DNA of 64,000 nucleotides. Origin: Gemmatimonadaceae bacterium. GTDB taxonomy: Bacteria > Gemmatimonadota > Gemmatimonadetes > Gemmatimonadales > Gemmatimonadaceae. The notes below the pieces were generated by a model. The model saw nothing but the letters and a program-made list of their open reading frames with translations. It did not search any database and was not told the origin of the DNA. Location: positions 1 to 64,000 of the forward strand of contig JANWIK010000023.1 of NCBI GenBank assembly GCA_025449955.1, given 5' to 3'. The position numbers and the translations under genes were made by a program. Below, one piece after another: positions 35,421-43,939 of the stretch (position 1 is its first letter; each line of letters opens with the position of its first letter).

Positions 35421-36047
35421 ATGCTCTTCCCTCTCGCCCAACAGATATCGGATCACCGTGTGGCCGCCGCCGTGGACACGGTGTTCCACGATCCGGAATA
35501 TCGGCGCCTGACGCTGGGACAAACTCTGTGGCACTGGTTCCTGGGTCTACTCAGCCGGGTGTTCGACTACCTGGCTGCGTGGTTCGAGCATCTCCGCGCG
35601 TCGCCGGGAGCGTTCTGGCTCCTGGTAGCGATCGTGGTCGCGTTAGTCCTCGCGATAGTGATACGCTCGGTGATGTTGTGGCACTTGCGCCGTACCGAGG
35701 TGGCGCGCGGAACGATTTGGGGCGCCATGGGCGGTGCGCGCGGAGAAGACCCGTGGACGGCAGCGCAGACGCTGGCGGCTGTGGGTGACTATACGAGCGC
35801 GGCGCATGCGCTGTATGCGGCGATGTTGGAGAGCGCCGCGCGCCAGCATGAGATTCGCCTTCATCCATCGAAGACCGTCGGGGACTACGTGCGCGAGCTG
35901 CGCACGCGGTCGTCCTCGCTGTTCGGTCGCTTCCGGGAATTTGGGCGATCGTACGAGGTGGTGATCTACGGCATCGGCAGATGCGACGCCGAGCGCTACC
36001 AGCACCTACACACGCTGGCCATGCCAGTGGTGCGCCCGCATGCCTAG
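35421..36047 (+). CDS. DUF4129 domain protein
   Basis: A 208-residue protein with one membrane helix (about 57-80) and a C-terminal DUF4129 domain (from about 110) with ALYAAMLESAARQ and TVGDYVREL, as found in proteins next to DUF58 and MoxR genes. The frame goes back to a TTG at 35388, but the first ATG at 35421 is more likely. It overlaps the DUF4350 gene by eight bases. Function unknown; the family is a constant part of MoxR islands, possibly a transglutaminase-like membrane partner. Confidence 0.75.
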   Translation: MLFPLAQQISDHRVAAAVDTVFHDPEYRRLTLGQTLWHWFLGLLSRVFDYLAAWFEHLRASPGAFWLLVAIVVALVLAIVIRSVMLWHLRRTEVARGTIWGAMGGARGEDPWTAAQTLAAVGDYTSAAHALYAAMLESAARQHEIRLHPSKTVGDYVRELRTRSSSLFGRFREFGRSYEVVIYGIGRCDAERYQHLHTLAMPVVRPHA

Positions 36048-37257
36048 TCGCTCGTTGGATCGTTGGCTGCGGCCGCGCGTCGTCTTACCGGTTCTCGGCG
36101 TGCTGCTGGTGGCGGCAGTGATCGCCTCGCCGGGAGGAAACGCCGGTGGGGACCTCGACCAGCGGCTCACGACGTACGGTACGAATCCGTTCGGCGCCAA
36201 GGCACAGTACGATGTGCTCCGACGACTTGGCTGGACGGTCACGCAACGCCGCTCGGTTTTTCGGGCGCCGTTAGACTCGTCGGTCACATACCTGCTGCTC
36301 GATCCGCCGATCGACCCGAGCGCGACGGAAGTTTCGGCGTTGTTAGACGCCGTTCGTCGGGGCGCGACGCTCGTCGTGTCGCCCGAGGCCGGCTCGGGGT
36401 TGGCGGACTCGTTGCGCATCCGACGGTCGCGATACCCCCAACACTTCGATGTCGCCCGTTCGGACAGCGAGGCGCCGTCCGACCGCGGAACCTCGCTGAA
36501 CGCCGCGGCAATCGGAGCCCGTGAATTCTCGCGCACGCTGGTACCGGTGCGGACATCGGAGCAAGACACCGCGCCGGTCTTTCCGCCGGCGACGACGACG
36601 TTGGTCAGCGTGAGCACCGATAGCGGCCACACCGCGCCGGCCGTCATGCTGCGCCGGTTAGGCAACGGTGCGGCGCTGGTGGTGGCGGACTTCGAGTTCT
36701 TGCGGAACGCCAACGTGCGGGACACGACCGGGATGATTCTCGCCGTGCGGTTGTTGGAGGAAGCCGGATCCGGCCCGCCGCGGCGGCTGGACTTCGACGA
36801 GTATCACCAGGGATTCGGCGAGTCGACGACGCTCTTGGGTGTGATCGGCCACGCGCTGTTCGAAACGGCGGCCGGCCGGGTGGGCGTGCAAGTCTCGATC
36901 GCCTGTGTCGTGCTGCTGCTGGTGATCGGCATGCGCCCGATTCTCCCGCGAGAGCGTCAGAGCATCGAGCGGCGTTCACCCCTGGAGCACGTCGGCGCGC
37001 TGACCCTGGCCTACGAGCAGATTCATGCGACGCGGTTGGCCACCAGCCGACTGCTTCGCGGGCTTCGCCGGCGTCATCCGTTAGGCGCAGGCTCGCTGGC
37101 CGACGACGGGTACCTGACGATGCTCACGCAACGGGTGCCGGTCACCGGCCCCGACGTTGCCGTGTTGCAGCGCGCGCTCACGCAGCAGCTGCCCGCCGCC
37201 GATTGGGTCGCGGTCGGTAGCGCCATTGACCACATCGAGAGGGCGATAACCCCGTGA
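36040..37257 (+). CDS. DUF4350 domain protein
   Basis: A 405-residue protein: a first membrane helix (about 12-30), a DUF4350 alpha/beta domain (about 40-230) with TNPFGAKAQYDVLRRLGW and TLVVSPEAG, a second membrane helix near 285-305, and a cytoplasmic C-terminal helical part. In other bacteria DUF4350 proteins stand between DUF4129 and MoxR genes, as here. Proposed as a GATase-like sensor; no activity is known. It ends in a GTGA overlap with the MoxR gene. Confidence 0.78.
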   Translation: MPSRSLDRWLRPRVVLPVLGVLLVAAVIASPGGNAGGDLDQRLTTYGTNPFGAKAQYDVLRRLGWTVTQRRSVFRAPLDSSVTYLLLDPPIDPSATEVSALLDAVRRGATLVVSPEAGSGLADSLRIRRSRYPQHFDVARSDSEAPSDRGTSLNAAAIGAREFSRTLVPVRTSEQDTAPVFPPATTTLVSVSTDSGHTAPAVMLRRLGNGAALVVADFEFLRNANVRDTTGMILAVRLLEEAGSGPPRRLDFDEYHQGFGESTTLLGVIGHALFETAAGRVGVQVSIACVVLLLVIGMRPILPRERQSIERRSPLEHVGALTLAYEQIHATRLATSRLLRGLRRRHPLGAGSLADDGYLTMLTQRVPVTGPDVAVLQRALTQQLPAADWVAVGSAIDHIERAITP

Positions 37258-38213
37258 TGACCGCCGAGCAAGTTGCCGAACGCATGGGCGCCGTGCGCGC
37301 CGCCGTCGCGTCCCGCGTCGTTGGGCAGGACACCGTGATCGATGAGGTGCTGGTGGCGTTCCTCGCCCGCGGCCACGCGCTGTTGGAGGGCGTTCCCGGC
37401 ACGGCGAAAACGCTGCTGGTCCGGCTGCTGGCGAGCGCACTCAACGCGAAGTTCGGGCGCATTCAATTCACGCCCGACCTCATGCCGTCGGACATCACGG
37501 GCACGACCGTGCTGCAGGACGGCGGACGCACGAGCGAATTTCGCCCCGGTCCGGTGTTCACCGATCTGTTGCTGGCGGACGAGATCAATCGCGCGCCGGC
37601 CAAGACGCAGGCGGCGTTGCTCGAGGCGATGCAGGAGCGGCAGGTGACCGTCGACGGCACGGCCCGTCCGTTAGGCACACTCTTCTCGGTGTTCGCAACG
37701 CAGAACCCGGTGGAGTACGAGGGCACGTATCCGTTGCCGGAGGCCCAACTCGATCGATTCATCGTCAAGATCAAGGTTCCGTATCCGGCCAAGGAGGCCG
37801 AGCTCGCGATGTTGGGCAACTACGCGTCGGGGTTCGACGCGGAGCGGCCCGCGGATGTTCGCTTGGATCCGGTGCTCGACGCCGAGTCGTGCGCGGAGGT
37901 GCGCCAGACCGTGGACCGCGTGACGGTCGCGCCCGACGTGCGCGAGTACATCGCATCGATCGTGCGCGCGACGCGCGAGGAGACCGCCCTCACGTTAGGC
38001 GGATCGCCGCGCGCCACGGTGGCGCTGTTCCGCGTGTCGCGCGCGGCGGCGGTAATCGCCGGCCGCGATTTCGTGACGCCGGATGACGTGAAGGACTACG
38101 CGTTTCCCGTACTTCGGCACCGCGTGATCGTGTCGCCCGAGGTCGAGGTCGAAGGACGCACGAGCGACGATGTACTGCAAGCCGTGCTAATGCGAGTGGT
38201 CGCGCCGAAATGA
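37254..38213 (+). CDS. MoxR-family AAA+ ATPase
   Basis: A 319-residue AAA+ protein of the MoxR group: Walker A GVPGTAKT (residues 46-53), Walker B LLADEINR, the sensor-1 region ATQNPVEYEGTYPLPEAQLDRF, and a C-terminal lid ending in VLMRVVAPK. MoxR proteins act as chaperone-like ATPases for the von Willebrand factor-fold (often DUF58) protein encoded next to them. A second start, the ATG at 37257, is possible. It overlaps DUF58 by an ATGA. Confidence 0.92.
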   Translation: MMTAEQVAERMGAVRAAVASRVVGQDTVIDEVLVAFLARGHALLEGVPGTAKTLLVRLLASALNAKFGRIQFTPDLMPSDITGTTVLQDGGRTSEFRPGPVFTDLLLADEINRAPAKTQAALLEAMQERQVTVDGTARPLGTLFSVFATQNPVEYEGTYPLPEAQLDRFIVKIKVPYPAKEAELAMLGNYASGFDAERPADVRLDPVLDAESCAEVRQTVDRVTVAPDVREYIASIVRATREETALTLGGSPRATVALFRVSRAAAVIAGRDFVTPDDVKDYAFPVLRHRVIVSPEVEVEGRTSDDVLQAVLMRVVAPK

Positions 38214-39628
38214 CTAACGGGACGGCGTTGGCGCTCGACTCGACGGTGGCGGCGATGCCCGCGCCCGTCGCCCACCAGGGCCACGGCAGGTGGGGTCGAG
38301 CGCTGACGACGTTTGTACCAACACGGAGACTCGTGATCGTCGTCGCCCTGCTGGCACCGGTGTGGCTCGCGTCCTCGAGCGACGTCGGCGCCCGGGTCGC
38401 ACTCATTATTACTGCGCTAATCGGGGCTGGGGTGATCGCGGACGCCCTCACCACGCCCGCGCACTGGCAAGTCGAGATCCAACGGACCGTGCCCGACCGC
38501 ATTGGGTTAGGCGATACGGTCGAGACCGCGTACGTGGTGACCCTGGCCGCCGGGCGCGCCATCCGGTTCTCCCTCTACGACGACCTACCGCGAGGCGTGC
38601 GCGCGAACACGGCACCCGGCACATCGCGTCACACCGTGCGGGTCGGCACACCGTGCGTGGTGCCGCTGCAACTCACCGGCGCCGAACGCGGCGTGTGGCC
38701 GCTGGGCGACATCGTCGCGCGCGTGGATGGCTGGTTAGGCCTGGTCCGCCGAACCCTTCGCTGGCAGCTCGGCGATCGCGTGACCGTGGTGCCGTCGATG
38801 GCCGGCGTGAGCCGGTACCGCTTACTCGCCGTGCACCATCGTCTGCGCGATCTCGGCATGCGCGCCATTCGCCGGCGCGGGGATGGCACCGCGTTCGCGA
38901 GTCTGCGCGAATACGTGGTGGGGGATGAGCCGCGCCGCGTCGACTGGAAGGCGACCGCACGCCGCGGTGTGCTCATCTCGCGCGAGTACACCATCGAGCA
39001 AGGTCAAACCGTGATGCTCGCGATCGACGCCGGGCGCATGATGACCCAGCTCGAAGGCGATGTGCCGCGCTTCGAGTACGCGTTGTCGTCGGCGATGCTC
39101 CTTGCCGACGTGGCGACGCAATCGAAGGACCAGGTGGGCGCGCTGGTGTTCGACGACGAGATCCGCGCGTGGGCGCCGCCGACGCGCGGCAAGCAGGCGC
39201 TGGAACGCGTGCACCGCGCGATCATGCCGACCATGGCCAGCATGGCCGAGCCCGACTACGCCGCGGCGTTCCGTGTGTTAGGCGAGCGCCAGCGCAAACG
39301 GTCGCTGATCGTGTTGTTCACCGACGTCATCGACGCGCGGTCGTCGCAGGCGCTGATCGCGCACACGTCGCGCGGCGCGGCGCGCCATCTCCTCGTGGTG
39401 GTCGCGTTGCGCAACGATCGGTTGATCGCGACGGCGCGACCGGAGACTGGTGCGTCCTCCACCGAGCTGTACGAGGCCGCCGCCGCCGAAGAGCTCGTCA
39501 CGGCGCGCGAGACCGCGCTGGCCCGCATGCGACACGCCGGTGTTTCCGTGCTGGACGTATCACCGCGCGCGATGACAGCGGCGGTGATTAATCGCTATCT
39601 CGAGCTCAAAGCCCGCGCTTCGCTGTAG
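38210..39628 (+). CDS. DUF58 domain protein (VWA-like partner of MoxR)
   Basis: A 472-residue protein with two membrane helices (about 40-80), then a beta-rich region and the DUF58 core. The core has the EYVVGDEPRRVDWKATAR signature at about 240-262, AIDAGRMM (a metal-ion-dependent adhesion-like site) near 270 and LFTDVIDARS near 370. DUF58 proteins partner with MoxR ATPases. The last 34 bases of the gene overlap the 3' end of the RDD-SpoIIM gene on the other strand. Confidence 0.88.
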   Translation: MTNGTALALDSTVAAMPAPVAHQGHGRWGRALTTFVPTRRLVIVVALLAPVWLASSSDVGARVALIITALIGAGVIADALTTPAHWQVEIQRTVPDRIGLGDTVETAYVVTLAAGRAIRFSLYDDLPRGVRANTAPGTSRHTVRVGTPCVVPLQLTGAERGVWPLGDIVARVDGWLGLVRRTLRWQLGDRVTVVPSMAGVSRYRLLAVHHRLRDLGMRAIRRRGDGTAFASLREYVVGDEPRRVDWKATARRGVLISREYTIEQGQTVMLAIDAGRMMTQLEGDVPRFEYALSSAMLLADVATQSKDQVGALVFDDEIRAWAPPTRGKQALERVHRAIMPTMASMAEPDYAAAFRVLGERQRKRSLIVLFTDVIDARSSQALIAHTSRGAARHLLVVVALRNDRLIATARPETGASSTELYEAAAAEELVTARETALARMRHAGVSVLDVSPRAMTAAVINRYLELKARASL

Positions 39629-41469
39629 GCAAACTGCTCCTCGTCGGTGGCGCGCATGCCGCGACCGCCGAGCAGCACGTACACGAGCAACACCACGGCG
39701 CACGTGATCGCCACGCCGATCTTGACCCCGATCGAAATGTCGGTGCGCGGAGAAATCAGCCCTTCGATAGTCCCGGCAACGATCAACAACAGCGTGGACG
39801 CGGCGATCAGGCGTATGGCGCGCCGTCCGTACACGACCAACGCTTCGCGCCGAGTGAACCCGCCCGGCAGGAGCAACGCCCGCGCGAGGAGAAGGCCGCC
39901 GCCGCCGGCGATGCAGATGGCGCTCAGCTCGAAGACGCTGTGTGACAACACGAACTCGCCGATCTGTCCGAAGATGCCTTTCGATGCGTAGAGGCCGACG
40001 GCCGCGCCGATCGAAATGCCGTTGGACACGAGCATCAAGATCGTGCCCACGCCGAACGAGATGCCGGCCGCAAAGACGGCGTATGTGACCTGAATGTTGT
40101 TGCTGATGATCGCCGACGCCGCGACAGGACGCATGAAGGTCTTGATCTCGACATAGGTGCGGTCGCCATGCTTGGCACGCGCCACGCCCTCGTTCACGCG
40201 ATCGATCATGCCCGGCGGCAACAGCGTTTCCGCCAGGCGCGGATTGTCGACGACGGCTCGAAACGTGATCGCCATGGGACCGAACATGAACAGCGCGGCG
40301 AGCGCGATATACGCCCACGAGCGACGAATCTCCTGCGGCACGTTCACCGCGAGGAATCGGACGGCCGCGCCGCTGGTGAGCGATCGCTGCCGGTAGAGCA
40401 GATTGTGTCCGCCCGCGACCAAGCGGCTGAGATAGAAGACCGCGTCCGACTGGCTGTCCTTGGACGCCGTCTTGAGTCGCGCGAGATCGGTGGCGAGCTC
40501 GCGGTATTGCGCCACGAACTCGCTCACTTCACGCTCCGACATGTTGCGCAGGCCGCGGCGTTGGGCGTCGCGGAGTGTCGTCGCGAATCCGCTCCACTTG
40601 GTCGACGATCGGGCCACCATGGCGTGTCGCTCGCGCGCGGCGCCCGTGGCTCCGCGCGCCGCAATGCCCCGCGACCGCGCCGTGCGCTCGCGCGCATACA
40701 GCAGGCGCAAGCGATCGACCACTGGCAGCGGCTCGTTAGGCATGTGCGGCGCGAGCTTGACCGACAACTGATCGGCGAGTGTGGCCAATCGCAACGGGGC
40801 CAGCGCCGCGGCCCGGGACAGGAATCGCTCGAGCAGGTCGTACTCCGCCGTGCTGAGCGACGCCGTCACCGGGACCTCGTCCGTTGCCTTCGCATCGATC
40901 GCGATGACCGGCGACTGATCGATCCGCTCCTGGACCACGAACGTGCCGGCCATCATGTCGCCCAGCCGCTTGCCCGACTTCGCGAGCGACGCACTCACGA
41001 CACCAACACCGTACGTGAAGACCGGTTGCATGTCGACGATGCGCGCGATGTTCCGAACAGCAGACGCGCCGAACGACACCGAGTAGCCGCCATCCTGGAC
41101 GACGCGAATGTGCAGCAGCTTCTTGCCCGGCGTCTGCCCGTCCCACAATGCCTCGAACAACACGTAGTAGCCCCACTGCAGCGCGAACACGAACAGAATC
41201 ACAATGGCGACCGCCCATCCTCCGGCTTCGTCAGGCGTGGCTTGATTCCGCGGCGCCAACTTGGCGAGCAGGCCGATGAGGAAGAAAAACCCGGCGATGA
41301 TCGCCGAGATCGCGATGAAGTCCACGATCGCGGCGGCGGCCCGCGCCCCGACGCCGGCGAGCGCATACGACAGCACCACTTGCTCCGGCGTCTCGACGTC
41401 GACGCGCTGATCGAACGAGTCGGCGGCGTGCGGCAACGGCCGCGCGGAAGGCGGTTGCGAACCAGTCAT
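39595..41469 (-). CDS. RDD-SpoIIM fusion membrane protein
   Basis: A 624-residue protein. Residues about 25-190 form an RDD domain with three membrane helices (GARAAAAIVDFIA with the Arg and Asp, DGQTPGKKLLHIRV). A soluble linker of 120 residues, rich in Arg/Leu, follows. The C-terminal 300 residues form a SpoIIM (DUF95) domain with about five helices and the SNNIQV, FAAGISFGVGTI and HSVFELSAICIAGGGGL motifs. In other genomes RDD and SpoIIM proteins are separate genes in the MoxR-DUF58 neighbourhood, so the fusion supports a joint function. The ATG at 41469 is taken; the frame extends to 41538 into the upstream gene. Confidence 0.87.
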   Translation of the reverse strand: MTGSQPPSARPLPHAADSFDQRVDVETPEQVVLSYALAGVGARAAAAIVDFIAISAIIAGFFFLIGLLAKLAPRNQATPDEAGGWAVAIVILFVFALQWGYYVLFEALWDGQTPGKKLLHIRVVQDGGYSVSFGASAVRNIARIVDMQPVFTYGVGVVSASLAKSGKRLGDMMAGTFVVQERIDQSPVIAIDAKATDEVPVTASLSTAEYDLLERFLSRAAALAPLRLATLADQLSVKLAPHMPNEPLPVVDRLRLLYARERTARSRGIAARGATGAARERHAMVARSSTKWSGFATTLRDAQRRGLRNMSEREVSEFVAQYRELATDLARLKTASKDSQSDAVFYLSRLVAGGHNLLYRQRSLTSGAAVRFLAVNVPQEIRRSWAYIALAALFMFGPMAITFRAVVDNPRLAETLLPPGMIDRVNEGVARAKHGDRTYVEIKTFMRPVAASAIISNNIQVTYAVFAAGISFGVGTILMLVSNGISIGAAVGLYASKGIFGQIGEFVLSHSVFELSAICIAGGGGLLLARALLLPGGFTRREALVVYGRRAIRLIAASTLLLIVAGTIEGLISPRTDISIGVKIGVAITCAVVLLVYVLLGGRGMRATDEEQFAYSEARALSSR

Positions 41470-41504
41470 TTGGAAGGCGAGCAGAGGAACCTGCGGAACG
41501 AACG

Positions 41505-43796
41505 CTAGCGGGCGGCCTCGGAGGAATCGATCGCGCACGTCAGCACGCCCGGAGCAGGCTCGCTATCGCGCATGAGAAGATCGATCTGCGACCCTCGATC
41601 CGCAAGCGCGCTCTCGATGGATCCGCCTAACAGGGCGCCCGCGACCTCGGCGCGCGCGGTTCCATAGGGTGCGAGCATCGCCCAACGCCACGCGTCCTCG
41701 GCGGCCAAGGCCGTGCCGCGCTCGCGCATGATGCCCGACGCGCGGGCGCGCGCAGCGAGCTCGACCAGGCGTCGTCGGGCCGCCGTCAACTGCTGCTCGC
41801 GATCGCCGGCCGCATTGCCGCATCGCCCGCCATCGACGATCGCAATGACCGAGTCGCGAACGCCGCGCACCGGCGCGACGAGCGAGGCGAGCGACGCGGA
41901 GCTGTCGATGCCGGTCGTGTCCAACGGCACCTGGAGGACACGCCGCACCAGGTCGTACGGCGTCAGCACCCGGCCAGGGCCGTACCGCGTCAAATACCAG
42001 TCGCGCGTCGAGCGCGGCGGCGGCGCGACATCATCGAGCACGCTCACGAGGGCGGACCCGGCCTCGCCGGTGACATCGGGCGGGGTCACCGTGACGTAGC
42101 CGGTGAAGAGGTCATCCTGCACCGACGAGAGATAGCCGTTCATCCGCCCTTCGCGCGCCAACGACACGGCCACGAACCAGTCGACACTGCGCGCGAACAC
42201 CTCCGTTGGGCGCATGCTCAACACATCGCGATCATCCGGATCGACGGCCGTGAGCGACGCCGCGGTGAGGCCGCGAAGCGATGCGGCCAACTGGCCGCCG
42301 CGCGCATCGCGCACGGCGCGATCGGTGGCGTAGTCGCCGCGCACGGCGTAGCGACGCTCCGCGGCCTGCCAGTCGAGATCGTGTGCGATCTCGTGCGCAA
42401 TGGTGCCGGCGCTCGTGGCCGACGGCAGATAGATGATGCGGTGCACCGGATCGTGCAGAGCGAGTGCAACGCCGCGCAGCGGATTCTCGCCGAAATGGAT
42501 ACGTAGTCCCGTGAGATCGAGCGACGGCAACACACGATCGAGATCGGCCAGCGCCGAGCCGAGCATCGCACGATAGTAGGGACGCCACGCCACGGGCACG
42601 CTGCCATCGAAGGTCACCGCCGTTAGGCCGTAGCGGTCGGTGAGCTGCGCGTCGGTCGGAGCCGGATCGCCGGGATACCACGGCGTTTCCTGCGCATACG
42701 CGCGGAGCGCGACGGCGGCGGCGAGCGTCGTCCGGGCGACCGCGATTCCAGGAGCCTGCTGTGCGACTAACGAACGCTCGGCGGCGAATCCCTCTTCGCC
42801 GCGCGAACGATACAGGAATCGCATGCGCGCCGTGTGCGCGCCGCTCTCGCCGCCGGGCTGGCGGAGCAGATCATCGCGATGCGTCCACATCGCGACGACG
42901 ACTGGCGTCTCGGGCGGACGCGCGTGGCCCAACGCGAGGCGCTCCAATTGGCCGGCCGCGAGTCCGAGCAGCGACGCGCTCGAATCGAATTGGATTTCCT
43001 TCAACGGCTGACCCGACGCCTTGCGCAGCTCGTCCTGAAGACCGGGCGTAAGGCGCATGGCCTCGAGCTCGACATCCGGAGGCAGACGCTCCATGAGCGG
43101 CTGCTCGACTCTGAACCGTCGCTCGCGACGCCAGGCCTGCAGAAGCGCCAACGGATCCGCGTCATCGCGCCACGCGGCGCGCAAGAGATCGTTGACGTCG
43201 CGCTTGGCGAGCTCGCGATCACGGACGAGCGCCGCCGCCTGCGCCGCAATGTGCGGCGCATCGCTGCGCAAACGATGCTCCGCTGCCGCGAGCGTATACG
43301 CGAGGCGCACGGCCAACTCCCCCGCGCGCGGATCGTGCGCATCGCGGATGGTGCGGTCGATGAGCGCGTACTGCTGTTCGCCATCGGGAGCGCTCACGAG
43401 GGACACGCTGTCGGTGAGCGAGTCGAGCGCAATCGGGTTCACGTGATCGGCGTTGCCGTCGAGCGTGCGGGCGAGCAGCGCCCACGCAACCGAATCGCGA
43501 GACGCGACAGCCAGGCGCGGATCGCCCAACGCATAGTCGATCAATCGAAATGGACCGCCGAGACCGAGGCGCTGCCGCTCGAGATAGCCGAGCGCTACGA
43601 CATGCTCGGAGTCGGCGCCGGACAGCATCTGCGATGGCGGATGCGCAATCAGCCGCTCGGCGTACGCGCGACCCGAGCGCAGTTGCCCCGCGATCTGCGG
43701 ACCAACGGCGATGCGCTCACACGCGCCGGCGACGAGCACCAGCGCGCCAAGCACGACGAGAGCGCGAACGCGACTGAAATGGAGCGGCGGGATCAT
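41505..43796 (-). CDS. Putative zinc-metalloprotease lipoprotein (HExxH)
   Basis: A 763-residue lipoprotein with lipobox LVAGAC (Cys26). No family is recognised, but residues 468-472 are HEIAH, a zinc-binding HExxH, in a TIAHEIAHDLDW context typical of helix 1 of gluzincin peptidases; a candidate third ligand is Glu532 in PTEVFARSVDWF, 60 residues on. The first 450 residues are helical with many Arg and Asp, perhaps a TPR-like scaffold. It begins 35 bases before the RDD-SpoIIM gene and is probably cotranscribed with it, placing a likely peptidase in the MoxR neighbourhood. The 143 bp upstream (43797-43939) are shared with the divergent sua5 gene. Confidence 0.68.
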   Translation of the reverse strand: MIPPLHFSRVRALVVLGALVLVAGACERIAVGPQIAGQLRSGRAYAERLIAHPPSQMLSGADSEHVVALGYLERQRLGLGGPFRLIDYALGDPRLAVASRDSVAWALLARTLDGNADHVNPIALDSLTDSVSLVSAPDGEQQYALIDRTIRDAHDPRAGELAVRLAYTLAAAEHRLRSDAPHIAAQAAALVRDRELAKRDVNDLLRAAWRDDADPLALLQAWRRERRFRVEQPLMERLPPDVELEAMRLTPGLQDELRKASGQPLKEIQFDSSASLLGLAAGQLERLALGHARPPETPVVVAMWTHRDDLLRQPGGESGAHTARMRFLYRSRGEEGFAAERSLVAQQAPGIAVARTTLAAAVALRAYAQETPWYPGDPAPTDAQLTDRYGLTAVTFDGSVPVAWRPYYRAMLGSALADLDRVLPSLDLTGLRIHFGENPLRGVALALHDPVHRIIYLPSATSAGTIAHEIAHDLDWQAAERRYAVRGDYATDRAVRDARGGQLAASLRGLTAASLTAVDPDDRDVLSMRPTEVFARSVDWFVAVSLAREGRMNGYLSSVQDDLFTGYVTVTPPDVTGEAGSALVSVLDDVAPPPRSTRDWYLTRYGPGRVLTPYDLVRRVLQVPLDTTGIDSSASLASLVAPVRGVRDSVIAIVDGGRCGNAAGDREQQLTAARRRLVELAARARASGIMRERGTALAAEDAWRWAMLAPYGTARAEVAGALLGGSIESALADRGSQIDLLMRDSEPAPGVLTCAIDSSEAAR

Positions 43797-43939
43797 CGTA
43801 CCTGCGAATACCCACGAAGAAACGTGGAGTTGCCGCGCGCCGAGGCTCGAGGCTGAAGAGCCACTATTGAGGGGAGACGAGCAACCCGGGCGGGCGTCAT
43901 GCGACAGGAGGGACGCGACCTGTCTTACATTAGTACTGC

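Noticed and set aside
40168-41508. Long plus-strand frame of 446 codons opposite the RDD-SpoIIM gene
   Set aside because: Arg/His-rich composition of an antisense shadow in high-GC DNA; the minus-strand gene has clear domains.
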